Shown here piece by piece: positions 33,966 to 44,158 of a stretch of DNA of 64,000 bases. The position numbers and the translations under genes were made by a program. This stretch comes from Streptomyces sparsogenes (GTDB lineage Bacteria > Actinomycetota > Actinomycetes > Streptomycetales > Streptomycetaceae). The DNA lies in the NCBI RefSeq assembly GCF_001704635.1, contig NZ_MAXF01000038.1, forward strand, positions 232,213-296,212. Direction: 5' to 3'. Under the pieces are notes generated by a model. The model was not told the DNA's origin. It was given only the letters and a program-made list of their open reading frames with translations, and did no database searches. Numbering within the stretch: the first letter of the stretch is position 1; each line of letters begins with the position of its first letter.

Positions 33966-35227
33966 CCGCCTCCCTTGTAGTACGGCTGCCCCGCCGCCTT
34001 GGGCGCACGCAGCCGCTGCGCGGACAGCGCCAGGACCAGCAGCGTGGCGATGTACGGGGCCGCCGTCACGAACTGGCTCGGCACCTCCTCGGTCAGCGAA
34101 TACCAGACCAGCAGCAGCGCCGAGAACGCCGCGCCGATGACCCCGGCCAGGTACTTCTTCCGGTACAGCTGCCACAGCGCGACCAGTGCGAGCACGAACA
34201 CCAGGAACAGCAGCAGCGCGTGGACGTTCGTACCGCCGGAGCGCAGGTTGAGGCTGTCGGTGTAGCCGAACAGGCCCGCGCCCATGGCGAGGCCGCCCGG
34301 CATCCAGTTACCGAAGATCATCGCGGCCAGGCCGATGTAGCCGCGGTTCCCGGTCTGGCCCTCCTGGTAGATGTTGGAGGCCACCTCGGCCAGGAAGACG
34401 CCGCCGAGCCCGGCGAACCCGCCCGAGATGATCACCGCCAGGTACTTGTAGCGGTAGACGTTGACGCCCAGCGACTCCGCCGCCACCGGGTTCTCCCCGC
34501 AGGACCGCAGCCGCAGGCCGAACGAGGTCCGCCACAGCACCCACCAGGTGAACGGCACCAGCAGCAGCGCCACCACGGTGAGCAGCGACAGCTCCGTCAC
34601 CACACCGCCGACGAACCCCGCGAGGTCGGAGACGAGGAACCAGTGTTTGCCGTTGAGGGTCTTCATCGCGTCCGACAGCCCCGGCACGGTGATGTCGGTG
34701 ATCGGATCGATGGTCGGGGACTGCCGGGCGCTCTTGGAGCCCTCGGCCTCCAGGAAGGTGAAGTTGGACAGATAGCGGGTGACGCCGACGGCGAGGATGT
34801 TGATCGCCACACCGGAGACGATGTGGTTGACGCCGAACGTCACGGTGATCACGGCGTGCAGCAGCCCGCCGAGCGCGCCGCCGAGGATGCCGAGCAGCAC
34901 GCCGGTCCACGGCCCCCACTGGTATCCGGCCCAGGCGCCGAACCAGGTGCCGAGGATCATCATGCCCTCAAGGCCGATGTTGACCACCCCGGCCCGCTCG
35001 GCCCACAGGCCGCCGAGCCCCGCCAGGCCGATCGGGATGGCGAGCTCCAGCGCGCCCGAGACCTGGCCCACGGAGGTGATGTCGTCGGCGCCGGTGATCA
35101 TCCGGACCACCGAGGCCAGGACCACGGCGCCCGCGACGATCAGCAGGACGACGGGCAGGGACAGCTTCTGGCGCACGGGCTTGCGCGGCTGCGGCTTGCC
35201 CGCAGCGGTTTGGGTCATGGTGGCCAT
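33962..35227 (-). CDS. ABC nucleoside transporter permease 2
   Basis: 421 residues, about ten membrane helices. It belongs to the branched-chain/ribose-type permeases of BMP-dependent nucleoside importers (NupQ/YufQ class). GLGGLWAERAGVVNIGLEGMMILGTWFGAWAGY and GENPVAAESLGVNVYRYKYLAVIISGGFAGLGG are characteristic, with the central GLGGVFLAEV. The ATG overlaps the TAA of permease 1 by one base. It forms the membrane channel with permease 1. Confidence 0.92.
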   Translation of the reverse strand: MATMTQTAAGKPQPRKPVRQKLSLPVVLLIVAGAVVLASVVRMITGADDITSVGQVSGALELAIPIGLAGLGGLWAERAGVVNIGLEGMMILGTWFGAWAGYQWGPWTGVLLGILGGALGGLLHAVITVTFGVNHIVSGVAINILAVGVTRYLSNFTFLEAEGSKSARQSPTIDPITDITVPGLSDAMKTLNGKHWFLVSDLAGFVGGVVTELSLLTVVALLLVPFTWWVLWRTSFGLRLRSCGENPVAAESLGVNVYRYKYLAVIISGGFAGLGGVFLAEVASNIYQEGQTGNRGYIGLAAMIFGNWMPGGLAMGAGLFGYTDSLNLRSGGTNVHALLLFLVFVLALVALWQLYRKKYLAGVIGAAFSALLLVWYSLTEEVPSQFVTAAPYIATLLVLALSAQRLRAPKAAGQPYYKGGG

Positions 35228-36455
35228 TACGCGGGCACCTCCTCACGGGTCGTCGTGGCGCGGGCCGCGGCGGCGAGTTCCTCGCCGACCTTCCGCTGCT
35301 GGCGGCGCAGGCCGTACCGGCGAACGGTTTCGTAGGAGACGACCACGGAGATCACGATCAGGCCCTGCATGATCGTGGCGATCTCCTTCTCGTAGCCGTT
35401 GTAGTCCAGCGTCGAGGCCGTCTTGTCGAGGAACGCGATCAGCAGCGCGCCGAAGGCGATGCCGACCGCGTTGTTGCGGCCGAGGAGGGCGATGGTGATG
35501 CCCGTGAAGCCGATGCCGGTCTGGAAGTTCAGGCTGTAGGTGTGCGAGTCGCCGAGCAGCACCGGCATGCCCGCCAGGCCCGCCACCGCGCCGGAGATCA
35601 GCATGCTGGTGAGCACCATGCGCTTGGCGTCGACACCGCTGGCGGCCGCCGCGCTCTCGCTGGCGCCGGTCGCGCGCAGGTCGAAGCCGAACCGGGTGCG
35701 GTTCAGGACCAGCCAGTACGCCACCCCGCAGCCGATCGCGACGAACACGAAGCCGTAGACGTCACCGGCCACATCGCTGACGTGGATGCCCGGGAACCAG
35801 GAGGAGGAGGGCAGGTCACCGGTGGTGAGGTTGTTGCTGCCCTTGGGCTGCACGCCGAACTGCTCGGGCAGGATCAGATACGCGATCAGGCTGGTGGCGA
35901 TCGCGTTGAGCATGATCGTGGAGACGACCTCGCTGACGCCGCGGGTGGTCTTCAGGATGCCCGCGATGCCCGCCCAGAAGGCGCCCACCAGCATGGCGAC
36001 GATCACGATCAGCGCGATGTTCAGCGGGCCGGGCAGACCGGCGTTCGCGCCGACCAGGGCGGCGGCCATGGCCGCGAGCCGGTACTGGCCGTCCACGCCG
36101 ATGTTGAACAGGTTCATCCGGAAGCCCACGGCCACCGCGAGGGCGGCCAGGTAGTACGAGCTCGCCTGGTTGATGATCAGCACCTGGACGTCGGCGTTGG
36201 CCGCGTACTCGAACATCAGCGTGTACGGCTCGAACGGGCTCTTGCCGGACGCGAGCAGCACCACGGAGGTCAGCACGACCGCCACGACCAGCGCCAGCAC
36301 CGGGCCGGCCGCGGCCAGCAGCATCCGGTCGCGGCTGAACCGCTTGCCCCCGGCGGTCGCGCCGCCGGTCGCCTTGCCCGCGCCGTCCGTCCCGCTGGTC
36401 GCCCCGGCGGTCGTGCCGCCGGTCGCCGTGTCCGGCTTCGCCTCGTCGGTCTTCT

Positions 36456-36459
<4 letters not shown>
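35227..36459 (-). CDS. ABC nucleoside transporter permease 1
   Basis: 410 residues. A Thr/Gly/Ala-rich cytoplasmic start (about 1-40) precedes eight to ten helices. SSYYLAALAVAVGFRMNLFNIGVDGQYRLAAMAAAL and GASESAAAASGVDAKRMVLTSMLISGAVAGLAG are the NupP/YufP-type motifs. The ATG overlaps the ATPase stop as ATGA. Probably cotranscribed in the order BMP-ATPase-permease 1-permease 2-cdd-deoA. Confidence 0.92.
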
Positions 36460-38030
<1,571 letters not shown>

Positions 38031-38227
38031 GGCGCACTCTCCTCGGAGAAGGAGTCTGGCGGTGATGAGGGGATCGCGGGGCGGCGGCGGGCGTCGCGAG
38101 GGGGCGTGGCGCCGGGTCGCACAGCGAGCGGGACCTGAGGTGGTGTGGCCAAAGCTCCCTCCCCAGGCCCCGCTCGACTGCTGCTCGGCGGATCGAGTAC
38201 CGCCCGATCGGCGGTTCGAGTACCGCC

Positions 38228-39265
38228 TTACGGCGTGGTCTTGACCTTGATCTCGCCGCTGATGATCTTCTTCTTGGCGGTCTCCACCGCCTCGACCACC
38301 TTGGTCATCTTCTGGTACGCCGGGTTGGAGTCGGCCAGGCCGACGCCGCCCGTCTTCAGGCCGTAGCGCACCGTGCCGGACTGCGGCTTGCCGTCCTTGA
38401 CGGACTTGATGAGGTTGAAGACCGCGTCGGAGACGCCCTTGGTCGCGGAGGCCAGGATCTTGTCCTTGACCTTGACCAGACCCGCCTGCTTGTACTGGTC
38501 CATGTCGACGCCGATGGCCCACTTGCCGCGCGCGGCCGCGGCCTCGATCACACCCGTGCCCGCCTTGCCCGCGGACTGGTAGATGACGTCCGCGCCCGCG
38601 TCGAGCTGGCCGTTGGCGGTGCTCTTGCCGAGGTCGGGCTTCTTGAAGCCGCTGTAGTCCGGCGGCTGGGTGAGGTACTGGACCTTCACCTTGACCGACT
38701 TGTCGGTGTCGTGGACGCCCTGGACGTAACCCGCCTCGAACTTCTTGATCAGCGGGTTCTCCACACCGCCGACGAAGCCCACCGTCTTGGACTTGCTCGT
38801 CAGGGCGGCCGCCACGCCCGCCAGGTAGGAGGCCTGCTCCTCGTTGAACACCATGTTGACCACGTTCTTGGCGTGGACGGTGTCGTCGTCGACGAGGCCG
38901 AAGGTGACCTTGGGGTACTTCTTGGCCACCTCCTTGACCGCCGGCGCGTAGACGAATCCGACGGCGATGACCGGGTTGTGCCCCTCGCGGGCCAGCTCGG
39001 TCAGGCGCTGCACCTTGTCGGCGTCGGACTCGCCCTCCGACGGCTCCTGGTCGTCGACCTTGACGCCGAGTTCCTTCTCGGCCTTGGCCAGGCCGGCGTA
39101 CGCGGCGTCATTGAAGGACTGGTCACCACGGCCGCCGACGTCATAGGCGATGGCGGCGCCCTTGTCCTTCTTGGAGTCGGAGGAGCTGCCACCACAGGCT
39201 GTGGTGGTGAAAGCGAGAGCCGCGATGCCTATGCCCGCGACGGCGATGCTGGATACCCGGCGCAC
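38228..39265 (-). CDS. BMP family nucleoside-binding lipoprotein
   Basis: About 345 residues from the GTG behind GAAGGGGAA. The signal peptide VRRVSSIAVAGIGIAALAFTTTAC has a lipobox. The mature protein is a type I BMP/PnrA-like binding protein: AIAYDVGGRGDQSFNDAAYAG, GHNPVIAVGFVYAPAVKEVAKKYPKV, NMVFNEEQASYLAGVAAAL and GFVGGVENPLIKKFEAGYVQGV. It captures nucleosides outside the membrane. An in-frame ATG at 39316 would add an Arg-rich extension next to the operator. It lies about 200 bp before the ATPase gene. Confidence 0.92.
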   Translation of the reverse strand: MRRVSSIAVAGIGIAALAFTTTACGGSSSDSKKDKGAAIAYDVGGRGDQSFNDAAYAGLAKAEKELGVKVDDQEPSEGESDADKVQRLTELAREGHNPVIAVGFVYAPAVKEVAKKYPKVTFGLVDDDTVHAKNVVNMVFNEEQASYLAGVAAALTSKSKTVGFVGGVENPLIKKFEAGYVQGVHDTDKSVKVKVQYLTQPPDYSGFKKPDLGKSTANGQLDAGADVIYQSAGKAGTGVIEAAAARGKWAIGVDMDQYKQAGLVKVKDKILASATKGVSDAVFNLIKSVKDGKPQSGTVRYGLKTGGVGLADSNPAYQKMTKVVEAVETAKKKIISGEIKVKTTP

Positions 39266-39318
39266 GAGGGTTCCCCTTCGGCTTGAGCGCCTCCTTCGGC
39301 GCTGGTTTCGCCGCATCG

Positions 39319-39330
39319 TAACGCGCGTAG
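39319..39330. promoter_or_regulatory. Variant nucleoside operator (TAACGCGCGTAG) upstream of the transporter operon
   Basis: This 12-mer matches CTACGCGCGTAG except for its first two bases, so one half-site is perfect. It lies 53 bp before the GTG of the BMP gene, in the promoter region of the whole transport-cdd-deoA operon. Confidence 0.6.
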
Positions 39331-39441
39331 ATGGCAGATAAAGGCGCGTCCGGAAGCCGTTATCGGATCGTCGCGAATCTGACTTGTCCCGGGGGCCTCC
39401 GGGACATGTCGATCAGGCGAAGTCGCGTCTCGGCCGACGTC

Positions 39442-40728
39442 TCAGCCGAGCAGGGCCGCGGCGGTGAACAGCTCCACGCCAACCTCGATCGCTCCCTCGT
39501 CCACGTCGAAATCGCCGCGGTGCAGATCGCGCCGGGCGGTGTCGCCGACCCCGCGGACCCCCAGCCGCGCCATAGCGCCGGGGACGTGCTCCAGATACCA
39601 GGAGAAGTCCTCGCCCCCGAGGCTCTGCTCGGTGTCCTCCACCGCGTGCGGCCCGCGGCGGGTCTCCATCGCGCGGCGCAGCAGCTCGACCGAGCCGGCC
39701 TCGTTCACCACGGGCGGCACCCCGCGGACGTAAGTGATCTCCGACTTGGCGCCGTGCAGGGTCGCGATCTCGTCGACGGCGGCGTGCACCAGGTCGGGCG
39801 CCTCCCGCCAGGAGGGGAGGTCCAGGCAGCGGACCGTGCCGGACAGCTCGGCGTGCTGCGGGATGACGTTGCAGGCGTGGCCCGACTCCACCCGGCCCCA
39901 GGTGACGGCCAGGCCCGAGCGGGTGTCGACCCGGCGGGACAGCAGCGCCGGCACCTCCGTGATCACCTTCGCGGTGGCCGTCACCAGATCGGTGGTGAGG
40001 TGGGGGCGCGCGGTGTGGCCGCCCGCGCCGTCGAGGGAGACCTCCAGCCGGTCGCAGGCGGAGGTGATCGCGCCGGTGCGCAGCCCGATGCGCCCCACCT
40101 CGACCTTGGGGTCGCAGTGCAGGGCGAGGATCCGGCCGACGCCGTCCAGCACGCCCGCCTCGACCGCGTCGGTCGCGCCGCCGGGCAGCACCTCCTCCGC
40201 GGGCTGGAACAGCAGCCGTACGGGGCGCGGCAGCCGGCCCTCGCGGGCCAGCTCCGCCAGCACCAGACCGGCGCCGAGCACCACGGTGGTGTGCACGTCG
40301 TGGCCGCAGGCGTGGGCGCGGTCGGGCACGGTGGAGCGGTAGGGCACGGACTTGGTGTCCGGGATGGGCAGCCCGTCGATGTCGGCGCGCAGCGCCAGCA
40401 TGGGGAGCGCGGCGCCCTCGCCGGCGCCGCTCGCCGCGCCGATGTCGCAGATCAGGCCGGTGCCGGTGGGCAGCACGCGCGGCGTGAGGCCGGCCTGCTC
40501 CAGGCGCGCCTTGATGGCGGCGGTGGTGCGGAACTCGCGGTTGCCGAGTTCGGGGTGCATATGGATGTCCCGCCGGAAGGCGATCAGTTCCGTCCGCAGG
40601 GCCTCGGGAAGCCGGCCGGGCAGCGCGAGGGCGTCCGCGGGGACGGCCTCGGGTGCGACGGCTTCGGAGGTGACAGCCTCGGCCTCGGCGACGACGGAAC
40701 CGGTCTCGGGGGACATCAATTGCTTCAC
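39442..40728 (-). CDS. M20 family amidohydrolase (metallopeptidase)
   Basis: 428 residues, similar to N-acyl-amino-acid/IAA-type amidohydrolases. Metal-binding parts are FRRDIHMHPELGNREF, RADIDGLPIPD, AHACGHDVHTTVVLGAG and FQPAEEVLPGGA (Glu-Glu). The bacterial exopeptidase dimerisation domain lies at about 210-310, and SLGGEDFSWYL is the last motif. The N-terminus has a repetitive SEAVAPEAVPADAL run. It releases amino acids or related products from N-acyl or peptide conjugates; the natural substrate is unknown. It is the next gene upstream of the transport operon but separated by its promoter. Confidence 0.9.
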   Translation of the reverse strand: MKQLMSPETGSVVAEAEAVTSEAVAPEAVPADALALPGRLPEALRTELIAFRRDIHMHPELGNREFRTTAAIKARLEQAGLTPRVLPTGTGLICDIGAASGAGEGAALPMLALRADIDGLPIPDTKSVPYRSTVPDRAHACGHDVHTTVVLGAGLVLAELAREGRLPRPVRLLFQPAEEVLPGGATDAVEAGVLDGVGRILALHCDPKVEVGRIGLRTGAITSACDRLEVSLDGAGGHTARPHLTTDLVTATAKVITEVPALLSRRVDTRSGLAVTWGRVESGHACNVIPQHAELSGTVRCLDLPSWREAPDLVHAAVDEIATLHGAKSEITYVRGVPPVVNEAGSVELLRRAMETRRGPHAVEDTEQSLGGEDFSWYLEHVPGAMARLGVRGVGDTARRDLHRGDFDVDEGAIEVGVELFTAAALLG

Positions 40729-40984
40729 CCGATCAAGCGTAGAACGGCTGGTGGCACGACCGGATGTCGATCAACAAAACTTCAACCCGTACGGGGGACA
40801 GGAAACTGCCACCTCCGCGCATGATCGCCCTAGTCAGGGGGTATAACAGGCCCCTCATGCGGCGCGTGGTAGTGACGAGCGCCACATGGCGTACCGGTGA
40901 ACCCCTGACAGGAAGTTGCCTCCCCCGTCTCAGGATGTGGTCGCCGTCTCCCAGCCTGGGGCCCTCGGAATGGGGGCGCCTCGC

Positions 40985-41275
40985 ATCCCCAGCCGCGGCG
41001 TTCATCGGGTGCCACGAGATACCCGCGCACTTATGGGGCTCGGCGTTGACGGGTTCGCCCTCCCACTCCGCGGTGGCGAAGAACCAGCAGCCGACCCGGG
41101 GCCGGCCTTCGGGGTTGTGGTGGTGCATGACGTGTACGGGCCGGAGGGCGGGGGGCGATGCGGACGGCGACCTCTTCGAGTGCCTCGCGCGCGACGGCAC
41201 CGATGACGTTCTCGCCGGGCTCGACCATCTGAGCCCATCGCCGTCGCCGACCGCGTCCTGACCACCGGCGACCTC
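40985..41275 (-). pseudogene. Frameshifted NUDIX hydrolase relic
   Basis: One minus frame reads MVEPGENVIGAVAREALEEV, the Nudix box (G-x5-E-x7-REx2EE), and stops matching at about 41160. The sequence continues in another frame as LRPVHVMHHHNPEGRPRVGC and EWEGEPVNAEPHKCAG, the following part of this NUDIX subfamily. At least one frameshift and loss of both ends make it non-functional. It explains much of the 650-base gap between the M20 and TetR genes. The rest shows nothing recognisable. Confidence 0.68.
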
Positions 41276-41376
41276 TCCGCACCCCCTGGCCGACAACACC
41301 CCGCGGAATGAAGCGTCCGGCACTGGCTGCCCGGCGGTTGAGGTCTCCGACGGCCACAGCCGGTATCGATGTGGCG

Positions 41377-41943
41377 TTACCAGCTGCGTGCGGTGCGGTG
41401 CAGATCCTCGAAGCTCGTGTGTAGGTGATGCCCGAGCGTGCCGTACTGCGGATCGGCCAGCCACCGGGCTGCGGCGAGCTGGTATGCGGTGACGGAGACC
41501 GCGGCGGTCAGCGTGGCCGCCGGGTCGGGGATGCCCCGTGTGCGCAGTGCGGCGGTGATCGCCTCACCAAGGGCCGCCAATTTCGCCCATTCGCGTTCTC
41601 GTAGATCGGTATGTGCGTCGAGAATGTGCCTGCGGCGCTGTGCTGCCTCCCGGCGCTGGTCGAACCAGTCACTGCCGGCGATGAATGCCGCGTTGACCGC
41701 GTCGAGCGGGGACTGCTCGGCGGGTGCCGCGCCCACCGCTTCGCGGACCTTGGCGATGAACGAGTCCTGCCCGGGGAAGAGCACCTCGCGTTTGTCGGCG
41801 AAGTGGTTGTAGAAGGTGCGCTCGGTCAGGCCGGCTCGCGTCGCGATCTCGGCGACGGTCGTGCGTTCGTAGCCGCGCTCGGTGAACAACTCGATCGCGG
41901 CTTCCTGCAGTCGTTCCTGCGTGCCGCCCGGCCATCGTCCCAT
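41377..41943 (-). CDS. TetR/AcrR family regulator
   Basis: 188 residues from the ATG giving MGRWPGGTQERLQEAAIELF. The HTH is RGYERTTVAEIATRAGLTERTFYNHFADKREVLF. The C-terminal domain is of the MftR/TetR type. It is divergent from the LLM oxidoreductase gene, and a 9-bp inverted repeat lies between them, so it probably represses that gene and itself. A longer in-frame start at 41979 is possible but would overlap the repeat. Confidence 0.88.
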   Translation of the reverse strand: MGRWPGGTQERLQEAAIELFTERGYERTTVAEIATRAGLTERTFYNHFADKREVLFPGQDSFIAKVREAVGAAPAEQSPLDAVNAAFIAGSDWFDQRREAAQRRRHILDAHTDLREREWAKLAALGEAITAALRTRGIPDPAATLTAAVSVTAYQLAAARWLADPQYGTLGHHLHTSFEDLHRTARSW

Positions 41944-41969
41944 GACACGCAGAGTAGTGACTACAGAAA

Positions 41970-41997
41970 CTGCAATCAAACTGTACGGTGATTGCAG
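41970..41997. promoter_or_regulatory. Inverted repeat CTGCAATCA-N10-TGATTGCAG
   Basis: Perfect 9-bp arms with 10 bp between, in the divergent promoter region of the TetR and LLM oxidoreductase genes. The size and place are typical for a TetR operator. Confidence 0.7.
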
Positions 41998-42089
41998 AAC
42001 CTGTCATCACCGTGGTGCTGCGGGACGACGGAGGCCGCAGCGGTGACGACGACGTGAGTCATGTGAAGCGGATCACGAAGGAGCTCGTG

Positions 42090-43037
42090 ATGGACACTGC
42101 CGGAATGAGGGTCGGAGTGTTTCTGGGAGGCACGTTCGCGCAGGAACCTGGCATGACCAACCTTGTGGACCGGGCTGTGGAGTTCGCGCACGAGGTGGCC
42201 GACGCCGGGGTGCGCACCGTGTGGTTCGGGCAGGCGGCGGATTACGACGCGCCCCAGCTCGCCGGGCTGGTGGGCCGGGCGGAACCCAGGGTCTTCGTAG
42301 GTACCTCGGTCGTGCCGATGTATCCTCGCCATCCGCTGCTGCTCGCGGCTGCGGCGAAGACGGCGCAGGCGGCTGCCGCGGGGCGCTTCCGGCTCGGCGT
42401 CGGCCTCGGCGCGCGAACTGTTCTCGAGCCGCAGTTCGGCCTGCCGTATCCGCCGCAGATCCAGCACCTGCGCGAGTACCTCACCGCGCTGCGCCCGCTG
42501 CTGGACGGCGACGACGCCGCCTTCGTGGGGGAGACGCTGGCGTCGCGTCCAGTCGGCTCGACGGCCGTGGCCGGGGCTTCCCCGGCGGTCCCGGTCCTGG
42601 TGGCTGCGATGGGGCCGCGGGCCCTCGCGGCCGCGGGCGAGCTGGCCGAGGGAACGATTCCGTTCCTCGCCGGGCCTCGTACCCTCGCCGAACAGATCGT
42701 GCCGGCCATCACCGAAGCCACCGCCGCGGCCGGGCGGCCGGCCCCGCAGATCGTGGCCGGGGTGCCCGCGGTGGTCACCGACGACGCCGCAGCCGCCCGC
42801 GACCGCGTCTCGGCCGCCCTCGGCTTCTACGACAGCATCCCGTCCTACCAGAAGGTCATCACGGCCGAGGGGCTGTCGAGCGCGGCGGACCTGCTGATCG
42901 CCGGCGACGAGGACACTGTCACTGCCGGTCTGCGCCGCTACTTCGACGCCGGGGCCACCGAAGTCATGATCACCCACACCGACCTCTTCGACGTGCAAGA
43001 CCGCGCTCGGACCTGGGCTATCGCCCGGCGTCTGTGA
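42090..43037 (+). CDS. LLM class flavin (F420/FMN)-dependent oxidoreductase
   Basis: 315 residues of the luciferase-like superfamily. GMRVGVFLGGTFAQEP opens the barrel, and VGTSVVPMYPRHPLLLAAAAKTAQAAAAGRFRLGVGLG is the family core. EYLTALRPLLDG, PVLVAAMGPRALAAAGELAEGTI and GATEVMITHTDLF follow. It resembles the F420-dependent mycobacterial oxidoreductases. The start ATG follows GAAGGAGCTC. It is probably controlled by the divergent TetR protein. Substrate unknown. Confidence 0.9.
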   Translation: MDTAGMRVGVFLGGTFAQEPGMTNLVDRAVEFAHEVADAGVRTVWFGQAADYDAPQLAGLVGRAEPRVFVGTSVVPMYPRHPLLLAAAAKTAQAAAAGRFRLGVGLGARTVLEPQFGLPYPPQIQHLREYLTALRPLLDGDDAAFVGETLASRPVGSTAVAGASPAVPVLVAAMGPRALAAAGELAEGTIPFLAGPRTLAEQIVPAITEATAAAGRPAPQIVAGVPAVVTDDAAAARDRVSAALGFYDSIPSYQKVITAEGLSSAADLLIAGDEDTVTAGLRRYFDAGATEVMITHTDLFDVQDRARTWAIARRL

Positions 43038-43269
43038 CTCGGGACCGAACCGGCCGCACCGCCCCCTCCAGCTTCCCCCGCGGTGATCGCTGTGTGGTTC
43101 TCGACCGCCCGGTCCACCGCCCCCGCGGAAAGGCAGGACCACCGACCAAGCTCCGGCGGGGCCGGGCGAGCGGCGGTCTGCCCGAACATCGCCGACACGA
43201 TGCCCGGCCAGATCGGGAACGGCCCCGAGGATGCCGATCCCGCCCGCAGAAGTAGGCGGGTTCGCAGAT

Positions 43270-43590
43270 TTCTGACTGCTGGGTCGCGGGAGCCTGCGCC
43301 TTGGTGGGCGACAAGACGCTCTCGACGGACGAGTTTATGGCCGACCCGCCACTGGCGGTCTGCTGGGTGACGAGGAGGTGAGGGTTGGCGGTGCGTGGCC
43401 AACGCCGGTGGCGGTAGCGGAGCCAGGTGTGCAGCAGGGCAGCTGTGATGTCGTCGAGGTGGACGATGTGGCGGCCGTGAGGGCGACGGATCAGAAGTTG
43501 ACGGCGGGTGAGCAGAACGTCGGAGAGGGTGAGGTCGGGCAGGTCGGTGCCGCTGGTCGTGTGAAGGGCGACCAAGGCCAACGAACTCCA
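43270..43590 (-). pseudogene. Site-specific integrase/recombinase fragment
   Basis: The minus frame reads ALVALHTTSGTDLPDLTLSD, VLLTRRQLLIRRPHGRHIVHLDDITAALLHTWLRYRHRRWPRTANPHLLVTQQTASG in pieces, a segment typical of Streptomyces tyrosine-recombinase-like proteins just before the catalytic C-terminus. The conserved catalytic His/Tyr part is missing and both ends are lost. It lies head-to-head with the regulator fragment at 43595. Confidence 0.6.
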
Positions 43591-43594
43591 GATC

Positions 43595-43900
43595 ATGACC
43601 GGCCGATGCTGGACCGAGCTACGCCGACCGCTGCGCGCCGTCCCGGTTCTGGAAGACGTGCTCACTCCAGACGACGACGCTCACGCACAGGACACGAGCC
43701 TCTACTTCTCGTGGCTCGCTGACTCCTACCTTGCCCCTGGAGAGATCGAACAGGCTACGGCCATCACTGGCCGTGCTCTGGAACTCTCCGCCGGAGTGGC
43801 ATCCGTCCGCCCACGCCAGCGCCTCACCCCGATCCTCCAACAGCTCAGCGCCCACCGCGAGCTTCCGACCGTGGCCGAAGTCCTGGAGAAGGCAAGGACC
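43595..43900 (+). pseudogene. C-terminal fragment of an XRE-TPR regulator
   Basis: The plus frame reads MTGRCWTELRRPLRAVPVLE, then DTSLYFSWLADSYLAPGEIEQA and ALELSAGVASVRPRQRLTPIL, ending TVAEVLEKAR. This is the last third (TPR repeats) of Streptomyces helix-turn-helix regulators. The HTH and first TPRs are absent, and the frame runs on into unrelated sequence. The intact protein at 54842-56182 is of the same broad class. Confidence 0.6.
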
Positions 43901-43929
43901 CGAGGGGGTCATCCTGCAGAGGCCGGATC

Positions 43930-44080
43930 AGTGGTCCGCTCCACCCATCGCAGGCAGGCGTCCGAACCCGCGACGATCGGCACAGCCGCAAGCCGAGCGA
44001 GCTGTCACTACCGACCCCGCCAGCTTCTCGGCTTCTTCACGGGTCTCCGTCGCCGTCGCCGCCTCAAGGAAATCAGTCAT
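43930..44080 (-). pseudogene. cutA 5' fragment (divalent-cation tolerance protein)
   Basis: From an ATG at 44080 the minus frame reads MTDFLEAATATETREEAEKL and AGSVVTAR, which resembles the first 30 residues of CutA proteins (MTD-LQV-TATDSREAA-KLA-SVVEARL). It then runs into unrelated sequence and stops after about 50 codons. The GPI.SVYWW core is missing, so the gene is dead. Confidence 0.5.
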
Positions 44081-44158
44081 ATATCGCGAGCCCAGTATCG
44101 GACGCCGCTCCCGAGCAGGCGACCGGGCTCCACCGGGCTGAAGCCTGGTACTCCCTCG

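Noticed and set aside
41352..43037. Complete antibiotic or secondary-metabolite cluster around the TetR/LLM pair
   Set aside because: Only one oxidoreductase and a regulator are present. No polyketide, peptide or terpene synthesis genes occur nearby.
43018..43665. Functional integrase gene
   Set aside because: Only the middle part of the family is visible. Catalytic C-terminus and N-terminus are missing.
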